Shown: one piece after another, positions 22,579 to 34,885 of the stretch
How positions within the stretch are numbered: the stretch's first letter is position 1
How the letters are laid out: each line of letters begins with the position of its first letter
From: Rugalucina vietnamica
Lineage: Eukaryota; Mollusca; Bivalvia; Lucinida; Lucinidae
Length of the DNA stretch: 64,000 nucleotides
Direction: 5' to 3'
Assembly: GCA_964017185.1 (NCBI GenBank)
Contig: OZ024870.1
Span: forward strand, 22,653,621 to 22,717,620
The notes under the pieces: generated by a model
Told to the model about the DNA's origin: nothing
What the model saw: the letters and a program-made list of their open reading frames with translations, nothing else
Databases searched by the model: none
Program-made: the position numbers and the translations under genes

Positions 22579-22629
22579 AATAGCCCCAGATGGGACGCCG
22601 CGTTCAGCGGCGTCCCATCTGGGGCTATT
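22579..22629. repeat. 51 bp perfect hairpin
   Basis: Arms aatagccccagatgggacgc and its complement pair over 23 bp around a gttca loop. It is far too GC-rich for its surroundings and is followed by a third partial repeat (gggacgccactgggc). It is probably a foldback-element remnant. Confidence 0.8.
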
Positions 22630-24049
22630 ATGTTTGCCCATGTCCCATAAAAGGGACGCCACTGGGCAGGCTTAAATGAGTTAACGTGCCAGGCAACTAT
22701 TGTTTAATAATATCGGTACGGAGCCATCTCTCCTTGTGCATTGTCCAGTATACTTTTGAGAGTAAATGCGTCTAGCTCATCAAAACAGCGATAGGGCGCC
22801 GGAGGGGGGAGTCAATCGGATAGTGATCAGGCAAGTACGTCAAAAAAATAAAGTAACTCATTTAAATGCATGTCTGATACATGATCATATGAAAATGGTT
22901 CTGGTTATAACAATATACGTCAGTAAGAATGGAATGTGCAGAATGCGGGCAAACAGATAAGATTCCTCAGATAGTACAGTAATGGCCTCATTTCCGCAAA
23001 CGGTTCTCGTCAAAGGCTGCTCCTCGCAATACTATTTCATATATCAAAAAGGGCTTGGCATGCACTTGTCAACAATTTATTATTCTTTCATATGCAAGTA
23101 AGATTTTTATACTCACACTTTCCGTCTGCACCCTGGAAGCCCAAATATAAGGGTCCCATGCGTCCTCATTTCCGCACACCTGTCCCCAATTCCACAAACG
23201 CAATCAGATCAGTAAAATTCACATACACAGAAGTGAAGGAAACTTTTCTTTGTGTATAAAATGGTTGTAGAGAACTATGACAAGGCGCATCGTAGTATAA
23301 TACACTTCCGCTCTGCCTAAGACCTAACCAAATCAATGGATCATGTTCGACGAACAACGTTATTACAACGTATATGCCAGATTTTCACTGGACCTGATAA
23401 CCAGGTAAAAAGTTGTTGTTGTTGTTTTTTGCTTGATGGATTCCTGTTCTATAGGCATTGTCTTAAAGAATCTGACCGACGATACTTTTTCATCATTGAG
23501 GGTTTTGAGAAATTGAAGATGGCGTCCAATATGTCTGCCAATACAGGATTTTCAACTATAATTATTATTAGTTATAATGATTTTAAATATGTTTGTGCTT
23601 ATTTTGTCATCAAATCATGGAGGATGATTAAAGGTGAAACTTTACTCGTTTTGAGAAGACTGTGAACATCCAACTTTTCAAGATGGTATCCAAAATGGCC
23701 ACCAGAAATAGATTGTTCAACCAAATCATTAGTAATAACAATGATCAAAATGTAATTTCTGTATTTATCTTGAAAGTATGCAGTAATGGTTTTCGTCAAC
23801 GTTAGAACATAGAATGTTCGCCGCAACTTGACGTAAATTTTCACAAAGTCGATAAACCATGACACATAGGCCAAGGACATCACGTCAAGGTTGTAGAGTA
23901 TGTCAAGGACAACATCTAAGCACGGTTTCATGCGTACCGCTTTCATTGCTACAGAGAAATATAGAACGAATTGTGGACGGACGAGCGCTCTTGTTATGAA
24001 TGGTTCTTATTTGTAAATACGACTCCTCGACAACAAATGCCCTACGAAG

Positions 24050-24260
24050 ACCCTACCGGGTTTGGGGATGGGGGCTTAGTTCCCTGCTCTCTGAAAGAAA
24101 ATTGCCTTTCTCCCCAGCTCCTAAGAATGTGTTCGTCAAATCCCTGCTCCCTAACCCCCCCCCCCTAGAATCAAGTTCTCCATAGATCCCTGAAAATAAA
24201 TTACCCTTCCCCCCCAGATCCCAAAAGCCCTGAGAGGCCCCCACAAAGCCTGGAGTAAGG
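24050..24260 (-). repeat. Rep-E, inverted copy
   Basis: A pyrimidine-rich block (tccctgctctctgaaagaaa and cttcccccccagatccc) that on the minus strand matches the purine-rich 1115-1310. Confidence 0.55.
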
Positions 24261-24551
24261 ATATGCACTGCTGTACATGCACCTATTGTCTGTAGTAACA
24301 AAACCATGCTGATCCATGCATTTTCAATTGTATTAAGACAGAGTAATCTGTGAATTATTATCGAGCAACATAATTCCTAGGTCGGCCCAACCATTTGTAC
24401 AGAATTCCTCTTTTATTAACATGACTTTCCTGGTCATTCTGGACACGAACTGCCGGGGTTACATAATTCCATGTTTACATGAATTGTTGGTAATAAGGTG
24501 TGCCACAGTCAACATTTTTACAGTCAGTTTCGGCCGGAGCTACCAGCCTAA

Positions 24552-24847
24552 TGCACTAGACATTTGTAACCACGGCCCCACCCTCGGGGAATAGCGGGGA
24601 CAATACCCGCTAAAGCCCCCGGGTGACCCTGTGGGGACTGTTTGTTGGCAAAACCACTGCTGTTTCCCCCGCAGCCTGGTATATTTTTCATTTTAAATTT
24701 TCATGGCCCTTTTTGCATTTATAAAGAAAACCCCGGGTATTTCCCCAGCACTGCCGTGACATAATTTTGATCAAGACCCCGCTCATTTCCACTGCTACCC
24801 CCGCCCTGCCCCGGGGGTGGGGACCGTGATGACAAATGACTAGTGCA
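24552..24847. mobile_element. GC-rich TIR element, copy 2
   Basis: The ends TGCACTAGACATTTGTAACC and, inverted, TGCACTAGTCATTTGTCATC pair over about 39 bp, continuing into ccccaccctcgggg. This is related to 11133-11545. The interior is rich in CCCCGG words. No ORF of note. Confidence 0.75.
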
Positions 24848-24877
24848 TAGCCCAAAAGCTGTGGGAAGTTTATGCGT

Positions 24878-24932
24878 CTTGCTCGAGCCTTTGATACGAC
24901 GCTCTACCACCGAGCCACTGCGCTCCTCCCAT
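24878..24932 (-). repeat. worn tRNA-like SINE head
   Basis: The minus strand reads gcgcagtggctcggtggtag, then agcgtcg, an A-box-like motif. The B box is not intact (ggctcgagc). It resembles the heads of the SINEs at 33200 and 43781. Confidence 0.45.
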
Positions 24933-25529
24933 GTATATAACTATTGGTGAAAAATGAAAGAAGAGTCGAGAGTATAAGATCTACATTATTTATCTTCTCT
25001 TTCTGAAACAACAATTATAATGTGGACACTGGAATAGCATAATCTATGGATATTCGCTTAAAGGTCATTCAAATTGCCATCCTAGCATCATGAAAATCAA
25101 GTTTGCGAAACTGAGGACGCACCATGCCCTTCTTTGATATGGAATAAAGTTTTACAGCATTTATAAATTATCAATTAATTTTCATGAATACATACCTGAC
25201 ATATTTGTCTTCCTTCCTGGAATACAGATGTGTTGTACAATTCCAACGTGTAGCAGCAATTACGTCATTAACTGGATGTCAAAAAATCGAAACGTGAAAA
25301 GCGACTAAAAATAGATTTACGAATTTGACATCACGCTATTGTGTTGAAGATAACGATTAGATGGCGTAATATTTTTGAAATTCGATTTCGCTAATCGAAA
25401 GTGGAATAAAAATGGATTATAAAAAACATAAACGTATTTTCTTTCTGGAAGGTAAGGCCTGTTGAATTGCGATTGAAAGTGGGGGTGTGCGGATCTGAGG
25501 ACAGAGCGGAAATGATGCCATCACTGTAA

Positions 25530-27400
25530 TTTAATAGAATTTAATAGTAAGAGCCTTAACATTTGTAGACTTGTTTTGTTTTCTACTGATAATGAGTCCA
25601 AACTATAACAAGGGAATAGTAATTTTAACAAAAACATTTGTTTATAGTTTATTTGAGTCTCATGTTGATATTAACAATAACATACAAGTATTAGCTTGGG
25701 TTCCAGTCTGATCATTTTTTTTTCTCTTTTCTATTTTTCCGTTTCTTGGTCAAAAATGACGTCAATATCTACAGAAATCAATGACGGCTTACGACACCTC
25801 TGATGTGTAATTTTTAGAACGTACTAATTGTCGAAAAAAAAGTCGAAAATAATAAGCATTAAAGAATGTTTGGAACAATAATTATATTGACGACTGGACC
25901 CAGGCTATACAAGTATATACATACGACCAATATTAAATCAAGATGGTGGGCGTTGCAGTGCATTTGTCGGCGCGGCATCGGTATCCCCTCAACCGCCCCA
26001 AGGTCTGAGCCTGCCCAGAAAAAAAGGTTAAGTCATTAGAAAATCCATACAATAAGCCTTAGGTTAACATAGGTGGTTATAATTTCAAAGTGCATTTTGC
26101 ATGCCATGGCACCCCAACGTTGGAAATAGAGGCAACTTCCCGACACGACCACAGCTGTTGACTGGGCATAAAGCAACAAATTAAACAAAGAAAACGTTGC
26201 CGTATGCAGAAACTACAAAACTTATGGTTAACACAATTATTCACTAGAATGTGACTAGTGAAACTTACTACACAGAAAAAATATAGTTATGTAGCTACCT
26301 ACGGAAGCCGACAGGGGACATTTTGTTTCTCTATTATTAGTATAGTATCAAAATGTCCCCTATCGGCTTCCGTAGTTCTTTGATCTTCTGTTAAGGCTGA
26401 ATGTTCTACTAAAAGTGTGTGGCAAATGGCACCTTTTTGGGTTAGAACTCGATACGACTACGCTTTAATAAATATGACCAGATCAATGTCTAATGCATAT
26501 TTTCCATGGCTACAGTTGACGTGTCCATAAGAATCAATTTAAGTTACAAACGATGTCACTACAAACACGATTTGGAAATTTATGGATGCAATATAATGTA
26601 TTAGATATTTAGTTTTGTATTGCCTTGCCTTCCTTCCGACTTAATGTCGTTAACCGTGCACATGTAATCAAACTGACTAAACTCACGCAGAAACGCTGAT
26701 TGATTTAAACCATTCTTTGTATCATTGTTTTGTCCTATACGAATTGATTGAAGTTTTGCCAGCACGTGCTTCGCTACTTAGTTGCTGATTTAAATTTCAG
26801 AAAACTAAACACTAAACTCACCAAAGCTGCCAGACCGCTAGACCCACATGCAAACGTCGACTTCTCTCCGTCATAAGCCTTTTTTCTGCAATTTGCAAAC
26901 ATTTTTATCTCTGAAATAGTTCGACAAATCGGTCATCTCAGAAAATAAAGGTAACAAAGTTAAAAAAAGAGATTCAAATATTTTTCAGTTTATATTTTGT
27001 TCGGTTAAGGTTCACCTTTTAGAAATAAGTAGTATCGGCTGGTTGCTTCAGTGATGATATATAGAGAGCTAGGTGAACCCATCCTTATATCTTTCCGTAT
27101 GAATAAAGGGTCAGAACATGATCACAAAACTCAAACTTTTGCTAAAAATGCATTTGGGAGCAGCTTACACTTACATTAGACCGGAAGGCTAACATGGTGC
27201 AGCCATTTCGTCTCAATACACACGTAGAACAAGTACTGGATGAATTTACTGATTGGCCATGCTGCAACGATTTTGTTCAGAGAAATCGTTATGCTTATAC
27301 GCAAATTGAGCTCAAACACCGAAGTTTCCTTTGGGATTTTGTTGGTTTTACCACTTTTAATTTTGTAAAGGTTAACGCCAACGATGCACAGGTCTATGCA
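25530..27400. other. no gene; one 75 bp mini-element inside
   Basis: AT-rich sequence without a recognisable exon. The 70-codon ORF at 27194-27406 has no familiar motif. The only structured element is at 26300-26374. Confidence 0.5.
26300..26374. mobile_element. 75 bp mini-element with Giant-2 ends
   Basis: Starts TACGGAAGCCGACAGGGGAC and ends with the complement GGCTTCCGTA. The arms pair over about 26 bp around a 23 bp AT loop. The ends are nearly those of Giant-2 (27707). No 6 bp duplication is visible, so it may be a deletion product or an excision/abortive form. Confidence 0.75.
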
Positions 27401-27419
27401 TTATAAAAACACGCACATG

Positions 27420-27680
27420 CAAAAAAACAGCATTTTTTTGCTTGTAAAAATGAAAATTTTCTCTGGAAAAAACAAAGATTTTTTCTCATTTTTGCTCAAA
27501 ACATAGATTGTGGGTACACGTTAGAACCGCCTCGGCGAGGCGGTTCTAACGAGTACCCACAATCTATGTTTTGGAGCAAAAATAAGAAAAATAGGTATAC
27601 CCCTGCAAACCCCAGTTTTTCTATATAAAAGTGGGGTTAAATGGGGTATACATTATACGGACATGTTTTCCTGGTGAAAG
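27420..27680 (-). mobile_element. MITE-B copy, just left of Giant-2
   Basis: Inverted full-length copy. Its central palindrome is gttagaaccgcctcggcgag plus gcggttctaac at about 27520-27550, flanked by arms of more than 40 bp. It ends at cattatacggacatgttttc. It lies outside the Giant-2 duplication, so it predates or is independent of that insertion. Confidence 0.8.
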
Positions 27681-27739
27681 TTTCTTTCAATCGCGACATT
27701 CTGACGTACGGAAGCCGATAGGGGACATTTTACAGTAAA

Positions 27740-27975
27740 ACTTCTATGTTTTTTCACACTTCTGCAAAATTTTCACTTCTGCAAAATTTGCACTTCTACA
27801 AAATTTTCACTTCTGCAAAATTTTCACTTCTACAAAATTTTCACTTCTGCAAAATTTTCACTTCTACGTTTTTTCACACTTCTACAAAATTTTCACTTCT
27901 ACAAAATTTTCACTTCTACGTTTTTTCACACTTCTGCAAAATTTTCACTTCTGCAAAATTTTCAAATCTACGGCG
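27740..27975 (+). repeat. 17 bp minisatellite of Giant-2 units
   Basis: Units acttctgcaaaattttc alternate with acttctacaaaattttc, with inserted variants acttctacgttttttcac. Further blocks are at 29027-29232, 29255-29485, 30540-30745, 30772-31000 and 32045-32282. Inverted blocks are at 32962-33140, 35740-35995, 37072-37300, 37311-37535 and 38485-38700. Open frames with SLLQNFHF-type repeats are artefacts of the period. Confidence 0.92.
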
Positions 27976-28043
27976 GGAAATAATGGCGGGAAATTTGTAA
28001 GCAGCACAACTCTTAATGCTAAATGAAAAGTACTCTTAATCAT

Positions 28044-28321
28044 CATGAAAACATGTCCGTGCAATGAATACCCCCTTAAACCCCACTTTTATATAGTAAA
28101 ACTGGGGTTTGCAGGGATATACCTATTTTTCTTATTTTTGCTCCAAAACATAGATTGTGGGTACTCGTTAGAACCGCCTCGGCGAGGCGGTTCTAACGTG
28201 TACACACAATCTATGTTTTGAGCAAAAATAAGAAAAATATCAAAATTTTTCAGCGGAAAATTTTCATTTTTTTTTACAACTTTAAATATCTCTTTATATT
28301 GCATGGGCATGTTTTCGTAAT
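28044..28321 (+). mobile_element. MITE-B inside Giant-2 unit 1
   Basis: Starts gaaaacatgtccgtgcaatg and ends gcatgggcatgttttcgtaa, with related terminal inverted repeats. The perfect palindromic centre ggcgaggcggttctaac joins arms that share the whole tttttcttatttttgctc region. Equivalent copies in other units are at 29560-29836, 31075-31352, 36710-36985 and 38131-38407. Broken halves are at 32355-32493 and 32752-32886. Confidence 0.87.
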
Positions 28322-28429
28322 GGCTAAATGAAAAGTACTATTCTGTGGTGGTTCTTATTTTTTATGTAGTGGTGTTTTAATTTTTTGTGCTGTTTGCAAC
28401 TTATGTGTGTTTTCATATTTTTAGTTAAG

Positions 28430-28972
28430 TTTGGGTAACTGAGTGGCCACCTGTTGGGAAACTAGCTGCTCATTCGGTTTACGATATGTTTTCATGGTGT
28501 AGTACCTAACTGTTCATTTTGGTTTTTTCCCACCTTGGTTTTTGGAGTGGGAATCTCTTTTTGATTGTTGCTTTTCCTGATCTTTGCTTACTTGTACACT
28601 ACTACTACCACTGCTACTACTACTACTACTACTACTACTTATGCTACTGCTACTACTACTAATATTACTACTACAACAACAACTACTACTACTACTACTT
28701 CTGCTGCTGCTAATAATACTAATAATAATGATAATAATAATAATTATTACTTTGGTTTCGTTGAATAGATGCTCAATGTCCCAATCAACAATTTATTTTT
28801 CAGTCATGTTGGGACGAAGCTATCACTTTCTTGGTAGTGTACCAATAATTTGGCGGAGCCGAAAGTGTTTTTGCTCAATAAAGACTAAACGGCATTCTTG
28901 GAGGTTCGAACCATTGATTTCTAGCTCAGGAGTCCGACGCCATACCACTGAGCCACCGCGCTCACCTTAACA
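28430..28972 (-). mobile_element. Rep-C plus tRNA-headed SINE in Giant-2 unit 1
   Basis: On the minus strand the unit starts with ggtgagcgcggtggctcagt (A box) and a B box ggttcgaacc. The body has ttggtacactaccaagaaag and gtcccaacatgactgaaaa, then (AAT)n and (TAGTAG)n tracts, then the Rep-C block. Equivalent SINE heads on the plus strand are at 33200-33262 (A box 33210-33220, B box 33253-33262), 34945-35007 and 36049-36112, and a head without its B box is at 37580-37602. The body word tcagtcatgttgggacg is shared with the SINE at 43598-43840. Confidence 0.8.
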
Positions 28973-31900
28973 ACAGCAGCAACAACTACATGTATAACAA
29001 CTACTGTATTACATTTTACAGTAAAACTTCTATGTTTTTTCACACTTCTGTAAAATTTTCACTTCTGCAAAATTTGCACTTCTACAAAATTTTCACTTCT
29101 GCAAAATTTTCACTTCTACAAAATTTTCACTTCTGCAAAATTTTCACTTCTACGTTTTTTCACACTTCTACAAAATTTTCACTTCTGCAAAATTTTCACT
29201 TCTACGTTTTTTCACACTTCTGCAAAATTCGATAGGGGACATTTTACAGTAAAACTTCTATGTTTTTTCACACTTCTGCAAAATTTTCACTTCTGCAAAA
29301 TTTGCACTTCTACAAAATTTTCACTTCTGCAAAATTTTCACTTCTACAAAATTTTCACTTCTGCAAAATTTTCACTTCTACGTTTTTTCACACTTCTACA
29401 AAATTTTCACTTCTACAAAATTTTCACTTCTACGTTTTTTCACACTTCTGCAAAATTTTCACTTCTGCAAAATTTTCAAATCTACGGCGGGAAATAATGG
29501 CGGGAAATTTGTAAGCAGCACAACTCTTAATGCTAAATGAAAAGTACTCTTAATCATCATGAAAACATGTCCGTGCAATGAATACCCCCTTAAACCCCAC
29601 TTTTATATAGTAAAACTGGGGTTTGCAGGGATATACCTATTTTTCTTATTTTTGCTCCAAAACATAGATTGTGGGTACTCGTTAGAACCGCCTCGGCGAG
29701 GCGGTTCTAACGTGTACACACAATCTATGTTTTGAGCAAAAATAAGAAAAATATCAAAATTTTTCAGCGGAAAAATTTCATTTTTTTTACAACTTTAAAT
29801 ATCTCTTTATATTGCATGGGCATGTTTTCGTAATGGCTAAATGAAAAGTACTATTCTGTGGTGGTTCTTATTTTTTATGTAGTGGTGTTTTAATTTTTTG
29901 TGCTGTTTGCAACTTATGTGTGTTTTCATATTTTTAGTTAAGTTTGGGTAACTGAGTGGCCACCTGTTGGGAAACTAGCTGCTCATTCGGTTTACGATAT
30001 GTTTTCATGGTGTAGTACCTAACTGTTCATTTTGGTTTTTTCCCACCTTGGTTTTTGGAGTGGGAATCTCTTTTTGATTGTTGCTTTTCCTGATCTTTGC
30101 TTACTTGTACACTACTACTACCACTGCTACTACTACTACTACTACTACTACTTATGCTACTGCTACTACTACTAATATTACTACTACAACAACTACTACT
30201 ACTACTACTACTACTTCTGCTGCTGCTAATAATACTAATAATAATGATAATAATAATAATTATTACTTTGGTTTCGTTGAATAGATGCTCAATGTCCCAA
30301 TCAACAATTTATTTTTCAGTCATGTTGGGACGAAGCTATCACTTTCTTGGTAGTGTACCAATAATTTGGCGGAGCCGAAAGTGTTTTTGCTCAATAAAGA
30401 CTAAACGGCATTCTTGGAGGTTCGAACCATTGATTTCTAGCTCAGGAGTCCGACGCCATACCACTGAGCCACCGCGCTCACCTTAACAACAGCAGCAACA
30501 ACTACATGTATAACAACTACTGTATTACATTTTACAGTAAAACTTCTATGTTTTTTCACACTTCTGTAAAATTTTCACTTCTGCAAAATTTGCACTTCTA
30601 CAAAATTTTCACTTCTGCAAAATTTTCACTTCTACAAAATTTTCACTTCTGCAAAATTTTCACTTCTACGTTTTTTCACACTTCTACAAAATTTTCACTT
30701 CTGCAAAATTTTCACTTCTACGTTTTTTCACACTTCTGCAAAATTCGATAGGGGATATTTTACAGTAAAACTTCTATGTTTTTTCACACTTCTGCAAAAT
30801 TTTCACTTCTGCAAAATTTGCACTTCTACAAAATTTTCACTTCTGCAAAATTTTCACTTCTACAAAATTTTCACTTCTGCAAAATTTTCACTTCTACTTT
30901 TTTTCACACTTCTACAAAATTTTCACTTCTACAAAATTTTCACTTCTACGTTTTTTCACACTTCTGCAAAATTTTCACTTCTGCAAAATTTTCAAATCTA
31001 CGGCGGGAAATAATGGCGGGAAATTTGTAAGCAGCACAACTCTTAATGCTAAATGAAAAGTACTCTTAATCATCATGAAAACATGTCCGTGCAATGAATA
31101 CCCCCTTAAACCCCACTTTTATATAGTAAAACTGTGGTTTGCAGGGGTATACCTATTTTTCTTATTTTTGCTCCAAAACATAGATTGTGGGTACTCGTTA
31201 GAACCGCCTCGGCGAGGCGGTTCTAACGTGTACACACAATCTATGTTTTGAGCAAAAATAAGAAAAATATCAAAATTTTTCAGCGGAAAATTTTCATTTT
31301 TTTTACAACTTTAAATATCTCTTTATATTGCATGGGCATGTTTTCGTAATGGCTAAATGAAAAGTACTATTCTGTGGTGGTTCTTATTTTTTTATGTAGT
31401 GGTGTTTTAATTTTTTGTGCTGTTTGCAACTTATGTGTGTTTTCATATTTTTAGTTAAGTTTGGGTAACTGAGTGGCCACCTGTTGGGAAACTAGCTGCT
31501 CATTCGGTTTACGATATGTTTTCATGGTGTAGTACCTAACTGTTCATTTTGGTTTTTTCCCACCTTGGTTTTTGGAGTGGGAATCTCTTTTTGATTGTTG
31601 CTTTTCCTGATCTTTGCTTACTTGTACACTACTACTACCACTGCTACTACTACTACTACTACTACTTATGCTACTGCTACTACTACTAATATTACTACTA
31701 CAACAACTACTACTACTACTACTACTTCTGCTGCTACTAATAATACTAATAATAATGATAATAATAATAATTATTACTTTGGTTTCGTTGAATAGATGCT
31801 CAATGTCCCAATCAACAATTTATTTTTCAGTCATGATGGGACGAAGCTATCACTTTCTTGGTAGTGTACCAATAATTTGGCGGAGCCGAAAGTGTTTTTG

Positions 31901-32493
31901 CTCAATAAAGACTAAACGGCATTCTTGGAGGTTCGAACCATTGATTTCTAGCTCAGGAGTCCGACGCCATACCACTGAGCCACCGCGCTCACCTTAACAA
32001 CAGCAGCAACAACTACATGTATAACAACTACTGTATTACATTTTACAGTAAAACTTCTATGTTTTTTCACACTTCTGTAAAATTTTCACTTCTGCAAAAT
32101 TTGCACTTCTACAAAATTTTCACTTCTGCAAAATTTTCACTTCTACAAAATTTTCACTTCTGCAAAATTTTCACTTCTACGTTTTTTCACACTTCTACAA
32201 AATTTTCACTTCTGCAAAATTTTCACTTCTACGTTTTTTCACACTTCTGCAAAATTTTCACTTCTGCAAATTTTCAAATCTACGGCGGGAAATAATGGCG
32301 GGAAATTTGTAAGCAGCACAACTCTTAATGCTAAATGAAAAGTACTCTTAATCATCATGAAAACATGTCCGTGCAATGAATACCCCCTTAAACCCCACTT
32401 TTATATAGTAAAACTGGGGTTTGCAGGGGTATACCTATTTTTCTTATTTTTGCTCCAAAACATAGATTGTGGGTACTCGTTAGAACCGCCTCG

Positions 32494-32751
32494 GTGCTAA
32501 TAATACTAATAATAATGATAATAATAATAAAAATAATAATAATAATTATTATTACTTTGGTTTCGTTGAATAGATGCTCAATGTCCCAATCAACAATTTT
32601 TAAGTGAAAGATAGTCCCCTGCGAATTAAAAAAAAAATAGACGGAGTGTCTATTGACAGACGTCTGTCAATAGCAAATATTTGGTAAATGTGCTATTGAC
32701 AGGCGTCACCAATTAATATATTGTTACATACCAAACATTAAACATAGAATG
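32494..32751. repeat. centre of Giant-2: rearrangement junction
   Basis: The forward MITE-B breaks off exactly at its palindrome core (gaaccgcctcgg). It is followed by the (AAT)n end of a SINE (tgctaataatactaataat) and then unique sequence with tctattgacagacgtctgtc and gctattgacaggcgtcacc. At 32752 an inverted MITE-B half starts at its own core (gcgaggcggttctaac). Confidence 0.75.
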
Positions 32752-33392
32752 CGAGGCGGTTCTAACGTGTACACACAATCTATGTTTTGAGCAAAAATAA
32801 GAAAAATAGGTATACCCCTGCAAACCCCAGTTTTACTATATAAAAGTGGGGTTTAAGGGGGTATTCATTGCACGGACATGTTTTCATGATGATTAAGAGT
32901 ACTTTTCATTTAGCATTAAGAGTTGTGCTGCTTACAAATTTCCCGCCATTATTTCCCGCCGTAGATTTGAAAATTTGCAGAAGTGAAAATTTTGCAGAAG
33001 TGTGAAAAAACGTAGAAGTGAAAATTTTGCAGAAGTGAAAATTTTGTAGAAGTGAAAATTTTGCAGAAGTGAAAATTTTGTAGAAGTGCAAATTTTGCAG
33101 AAGTGAAAATTTTACAGAAGTGTGAAAAAACATAGAAGTTTTACTGTAAAATGTAATACAGTAGTTGTTATACATGTAGTTGTTGCTGCTGTTGTTAAGG
33201 TGAGCGCGGTGGCTCAGTGGTATGGCGTCGGACTCCTGAGCTAGAAATCAATGGTTCGAACCTCCAAGAATGCAGTTTAGTCTTTATTGAGCAAAAACAC
33301 TTTCGGCTCCGCCAAATTATTGGTACACTACCAAGAAAGTGATAGCTTCGTTCCAACATGACTGAAAAATTGTTGATTGGGACATTGAGCAT

Positions 33393-33480
33393 CTATTCAA
33401 CGAAACCAAAGTAATAATAATTATTATTATTATTTTTATTATTATTATCATTATTATTAGTATTATTAGCAGCAGCAGAA

Positions 33481-33518
<38 letters not shown>

Positions 33519-33574
33519 TGTTGTTGTTGTTGTTGTTGTTGTAATAGTAATATTAGTAGTAGTAGCAGTAGCAT

Positions 33575-33613
<39 letters not shown>

Positions 33614-33640
33614 TAGTAGTGTACTTTTCATTTAGCATTA
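33393..33640. repeat. (TAG/TTG)n microsatellite tract in Giant-2
   Basis: Mixed (ATT)n, (AGC)n, (TAG)n and (TTG)n tracts, expanded relative to the other units. Poly-leucine and poly-threonine ORFs here are artefacts. Confidence 0.92.
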
Positions 33641-33679
33641 CGAGTTGTGCTGCTTACAAAGGCCAAGGGGATTTAAGGC

Positions 33680-34110
33680 ATGATTTTGGCCTCATGTGTT
33701 GGTAAAAAATTGAATTTTGGAGTTTTGAGGAGAAAAGTATTGCAAATAGCTGGTATATGTCTCTGCTTACGAACCCTAGCACAACTGTCACATTCAAATT
33801 ACACATGTTGCCATGGCAACGCTCCGAAAAGCATAGAAATACCACGTTTTTGCAATTTTGGGTCTATTTTTCACCATTCAACATCATTTTCAACTACCGG
33901 CCCACGCTACGAACAATTTCTTATTATGAAATAATTATGAAGTATCACCAAGAGATATTGTATTTTGTTCGTCGTGTGGGCTGGTACTTAAAAATTAAAA
34001 AATGTGTTCAGAAATGGTCAAAAATAGACCAAAAAGTGCAAATTGTGCTCTATCTATGGTTCTTGTGGGCGTTGCCATGGCAACGCTTGTAGGATAAATG
34101 ATGTACTTGA
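33680..34110 (+). repeat. Rep-X copy 2, with two perfect X-box palindromes
   Basis: Unlike the rest of Giant-2, this block is a dispersed repeat shared with 16550-16985 (inverted). It carries GTTGCCATGGCAAC at 33807-33820 and 34071-34084, the palindromic RFX (X-box) consensus. The shared middle includes gcaaatagctggtatatgtc and attttgggtctatttttcac. No protein is recognised. Confidence 0.7.
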
Positions 34111-34210
34111 TCTTGTTTTTAATAGAGGAGAGATGTGGCTGTTTTAAGGAATCTTTTTCTCACCTAAATTCCAAAATTTATTTTCTAGCAAAATCTGAGG
34201 CCAAAATGTC

Positions 34211-34356
34211 CGCCTGGCGCGAGTTGCATAACGCGAGCGCTATATACGTAGCGCTTTGAAGATGGCTCCCGACGTCACGATGACGTCATTTTGTGCAGCC
34301 GCATACAAGCAACAAAGCGCTACGTAGCGCTCGCGTTATGCAACTCGCGCCAGGCG
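34211..34356. mobile_element. 146 bp foldback MITE
   Basis: Ends CGCCTGGCGCGAGTTGCATA and its complement pair over more than 35 bp, including acgcgagcgcta. The spacer contains gacgtcacgatgacgtcatt. It is strongly CpG-rich in AT-rich DNA. Confidence 0.8.
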
Positions 34357-34394
34357 TTAAACGCCCTAGTCCTTTCCCGCCATTATTTCCCACC

Positions 34395-34885
34395 GTAGAT
34401 TTCCAGAAGTAAATTTTTCACAAAAGTGTATAAAAATGTAGAAGTACGATAAAACATAGAAGTGCAAAATAGCCAGAAGTACAATAAAACGTAGAAGTGA
34501 AAATTTTACAGAAGTGTGACAAAACATAGAAGTACGATAAAACCTAGAAGTGCAAAAAAGTCAGAAGTACAATAAAACGTAGAAGTGAAAATTTTACAGA
34601 AGTGTGAAAAAAATAGAAGTACGATAAAACCTAGAAATGCAAAAAAGTCAGAAGTACAATAAAACGTAGAAGTGAAAATTTTACAGAAGTGTGAAAAAAC
34701 ATAGAAGTACGATAAAACCTAGAAGTGCAAAAAAGTCAGAAGTACAATAAAACGTAGAAGTGAAAATTTTACAGAAGTGTGAAAAAACATAGAAGTACGA
34801 TAAAACCTAGAAGTGCAAAAAAGTCAGAAGTACAATAAAACGTAGAAGTGAAAATTTTACAGAAGTGTGAAAAAACATAGAAGTT
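34395..34885 (-). repeat. variant ~100 bp tandem array in Giant-2 right arm
   Basis: Four to five repeats of a compound unit containing agaagtacgataaaacctag, aagtgcaaaaaagtcagaag and tacaataaaacgtagaag. It derives from the 17 bp minisatellite but is organised at a longer period not seen in the left arm. Confidence 0.8.

Larger units (their letters stand above)
22977..25526. mobile_element. 2.55 kb non-autonomous Tc1/mariner-like element
   Basis: The left end CAGTAATGGCCTCATTTCCG and the right end, read inward on the minus strand (CAGTGATGGCATCATTTCCG), form TIRs with two mismatches, each abutting TA (22975-22976 and 25527-25528). The CAGT start with a TA duplication is the Tc1/mariner signature. 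Subterminal words (tcctcatttccgcacac, aaactgaggacgcacc) recur inside both ends. No transposase is present. The interior carries Rep-E (about 24050-24260) and the GC-rich element at 24552-24847. Confidence 0.72.

Noticed and set aside
27194..27406. 70-codon ORF as an exon
   Set aside because: No recognised motif or context.
33200..33270. Possible tRNA gene on the plus strand
   Set aside because: Occurs in every Giant-2 unit joined to a SINE body; no cloverleaf.
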